From assembly GCA_902496115.1 (NCBI GenBank), contig CABUZK010000029.1:1-23454 (forward strand): DNA of 23,454 nucleotides, written 5' to 3'. Both the position numbers and the translations under genes were made by a program. This document shows positions 22,209 to 23,454 of the stretch, piece by piece. Positions within the stretch are counted from its first letter, which is position 1; every line of letters begins with the position of its first letter. A model generated the notes under the pieces. The model did not search any database. It was not told where the DNA came from and worked only from the letters and a program-made list of their open reading frames with translations. The DNA comes from an uncultured Collinsella sp. (GTDB lineage: Bacteria; Actinomycetota; Coriobacteriia; Coriobacteriales; Coriobacteriaceae).

Positions 22209-22679
22209 CTATCTCCCTTCGGGCTTGGTTTGGGCAGATGCGTTTGCGGCAATTGAGACTCCGAGATTGGATATGGCGAAATCGGCGAAGGCCTTGTCAT
22301 AGAGCTCGGACGTAAAGGGGGCGTCTGCAAGAACCGGAATGGCGGCGCAGCGACGGTGGCTATGAGGGGGACGTTGAGCGTGATGGCACCTGGGGGTGCT
22401 ACAAGGTTGCAAATCGGCATGCGGGGCGTCGGCTGGCTGCTCATGTTTCGTGTCGGCGATATTCCCTTGAGCAACGAGAGCCAGTCCGAGAGCACCGAAA
22501 ACCGCCAGCAACTTGTCGAGCCGAATGCCCGTGGCATCTCCCAGCTCGAGCGATGCGAGCAGGCGCTCCGAAACACCGGCTTTTTTAGCGAGGGTTGCAC
22601 GGGTGATCCCCTGTGACTCGCGTGCCTGGCGCACATAGATACCAGCTTGGCGCGGTGTGGTGATGGGAAGGGTATCCAC
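22209..22679 (-). CDS. hipB: HipB-like XRE-family antitoxin/repressor
   Basis: The 156-aa antitoxin and repressor partner of hipA. Residues about 8-72 form a helix-turn-helix domain (YVRQARESQGITRATLAKKAGVS, then RLLASLELGDATGIRLDKLLAVF). The C-terminal part (about 118-156) looks like a natural HipA-binding tail (SELYDKAFADFAISNLGVSI). Between them, residues about 87-113 are full of His, Cys, Arg and Pro and look unlike the rest. In another minus-strand frame the same DNA reads as a smoother Pro/Val-rich stretch. It starts with GTG at 22679, with AGGAG 6 nt before. Two operators of the form ATGCA-N6-TGCAT precede it. It is likely functional unless the middle is a double frameshift. Confidence 0.8.
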   Translation of the reverse strand: MDTLPITTPRQAGIYVRQARESQGITRATLAKKAGVSERLLASLELGDATGIRLDKLLAVFGALGLALVAQGNIADTKHEQPADAPHADLQPCSTPRCHHAQRPPHSHRRCAAIPVLADAPFTSELYDKAFADFAISNLGVSIAANASAQTKPEGR

Positions 22680-22698
22680 GGCGATCTCCTAACGTGCG

Positions 22699-22771
22699 GA
22701 CTTTTGCATATCAGTATGACATGCAAAAGTCTGCATGAAAAGGCCTTATGCAAAACTCTGCATGAGGCCTT
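22699..22771 (-). promoter_or_regulatory. hipBA promoter and repeated operator
   Basis: Two operator copies read ATGCA-N6-TGCAT, at 22721-22736 and 22748-22763, 27 bp apart. A half-site TGCAT at 22705-22709 forms an 11-bp perfect inverted pair (22699-22709 with 22721-22731). On the minus strand a promoter of TTTTCA, 17 nt, CATACT overlaps the first copy. HipB would bind as dimers and repress its own operon; E. coli HipB uses a different sequence, so this is inferred from the palindromes. Confidence 0.6.
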
Positions 22772-22799
22772 GCACGGACGTTTTGTTTTGAAGGGTGTT

Positions 22800-23378
22800 T
22801 TACGGCGCCAAAAACCCTAAGTGTTCCAGCAAAATCTTGAGGCCGATAAGGATAAGCACAACGCCGCCCACGATGGTGGCGGGCTTTTCGTAGCGCGCGC
22901 CAAAGGTGTGGCCGATCGCTACGCCGGCGACGGAGAAGATAAACGTTGTGACGCCGATAAGCGATACAGCGGGAACGATATCGACCGAGAGCGCCGCAAA
23001 CGAGATGCCTACGGCCAGGGCGTCAATCGAGGTGGCAATGGCGAGAATCAGGTATTCTACCAGGTCAATCTTCTCGGCATCCTTGCCGTCGCCTTCATCC
23101 TCGTCTTCGGTAAAGGCTTCCCACAGCATCTTGCCGCCAATAAAGGCCAAAAGGATAAAGGCAATCCAGTGGTCGATGGGGCCGATGATGCCCATAAACT
23201 GGCTGCCAAGCGCCCATCCGATTACGGGCATGCCGGCCTGGAAGCCGCCAAAGAACAGGCCGAGCACCACGGCGACGTTAAGGTTGATCTTCTTCATGCC
23301 AAGGCCCTTGCAGATGGATACGGCAAAGGCGTCCATCGAAAGGCCAACGGCGAGCAACACGAGCTCTGCGAGTCCCAT
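22800..23378 (-). CDS. mntP: Manganese efflux pump MntP
   Basis: A 192-aa inner-membrane exporter of Mn2+. It has six membrane segments and the family's duplicated motifs, SMDAFAVS (Asp16) and SIDALAVG (Asp119), which line the ion path, with a cytoplasmic acidic loop (about 90-104, EDEDEGDGKD) between the halves. The ATG at 23378 follows GAGGGAG. It is upstream of hipB on the same strand; no terminator stands between them, but hipBA has its own promoter. The 28-bp gap after its stop to the operator region has nothing else. A -10 box is visible at the window edge. Confidence 0.94.
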   Translation of the reverse strand: MGLAELVLLAVGLSMDAFAVSICKGLGMKKINLNVAVVLGLFFGGFQAGMPVIGWALGSQFMGIIGPIDHWIAFILLAFIGGKMLWEAFTEDEDEGDGKDAEKIDLVEYLILAIATSIDALAVGISFAALSVDIVPAVSLIGVTTFIFSVAGVAIGHTFGARYEKPATIVGGVVLILIGLKILLEHLGFLAP

Positions 23379-23428
23379 AGTCTGGCTCCCTCTCTGCGGG
23401 CGAACCCGATTACACGACTACTCCCTCA

Positions 23429-23434
23429 TTTATA
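23429..23434 (-). promoter_or_regulatory. mntP -10 box (edge of window)
   Basis: TATAAA on the minus strand (complement of 23429-23434) lies 50 nt upstream of the mntP start. The -35 would fall at or beyond position 23454, so it cannot be judged. The short leader begins near a GGGAGTAG string (complement of 23418-23425). Confidence 0.4.
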
Positions 23435-23454
23435 TGAAACCCGATGCTACCACA

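Noticed and set aside
23379..23454. yybP-ykoY manganese riboswitch before mntP, suggested by GGGAGTAG
   Set aside because: Only about 45 nt lie between that string and the start codon; the riboswitch needs roughly twice as much or more, and the second half of its consensus is missing.
1..23454. CRISPR array, prophage or insertion sequence
   Set aside because: No regularly spaced repeats, transposase, integrase or phage structural gene is visible on either strand.

Overview
The window is a high-GC bacterial chromosome segment. Its gene content and order resemble gut Coriobacteriia, most likely Collinsella: a two-domain ThrE exporter, a greA-lysS pair, a Veg-ispE pair, a lysine/ornithine-type MurE and a ClpC with an Ala/Gly/Pro-rich tail. 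The genus is an inference from protein likeness recalled without a search. I found no CRISPR array, insertion sequence or prophage gene. Most of the window is housekeeping; accessory material is confined to two toxin-antitoxin loci and to intergenic inverted repeats.

Left end (1-2600): tRNA-Val(UAC) on the minus strand with its promoter and terminator, a 25-bp repeat of the tRNA 3' end at the window edge, then asnB on the minus strand. Between asnB and murE lies a strong minus-strand terminator with a possible promoter about 70 bp upstream of it, so a short RNA or an attenuated asnB leader is possible.

2595-9333 (plus strand): murE, a HAD hydrolase, murI and rph run to a terminator at 6770. 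rdgB and dtd follow, then a promoter and the pair veg-ispE. Together these cover peptidoglycan precursor synthesis, tRNA 3' trimming, removal of damaged nucleotides, removal of D-amino acids from tRNA and isoprenoid synthesis.

9383-12611: tRNA-Pro(CGG), tatA (its promoter has a palindrome filling the spacer), greA and lysS, each followed by a hairpin. LysRS carries an added C-terminal tRNA-binding domain of the Trbp111/MetRS-C type. Below it is a nested inverted repeat.

12857-18158: a ThrE-type amino-acid exporter, a 22-bp imperfect inverted repeat, a very strong terminator, a two-repeat DUF2798 membrane protein and clpC.

18215-23454: an A+T-richer toxin-antitoxin pair (RelB/DinJ-like antitoxin with a PIN-domain toxin), the dipeptidase pepD, and on the minus strand hipB-hipA behind a repeated ATGCA-N6-TGCAT operator, followed by the manganese exporter mntP. 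The most unusual items are the LysRS fusion, the palindrome inside the tatA promoter, the short minus-strand transcript unit before asnB, the two intergenic inverted repeats, and a suspicious middle section in hipB.
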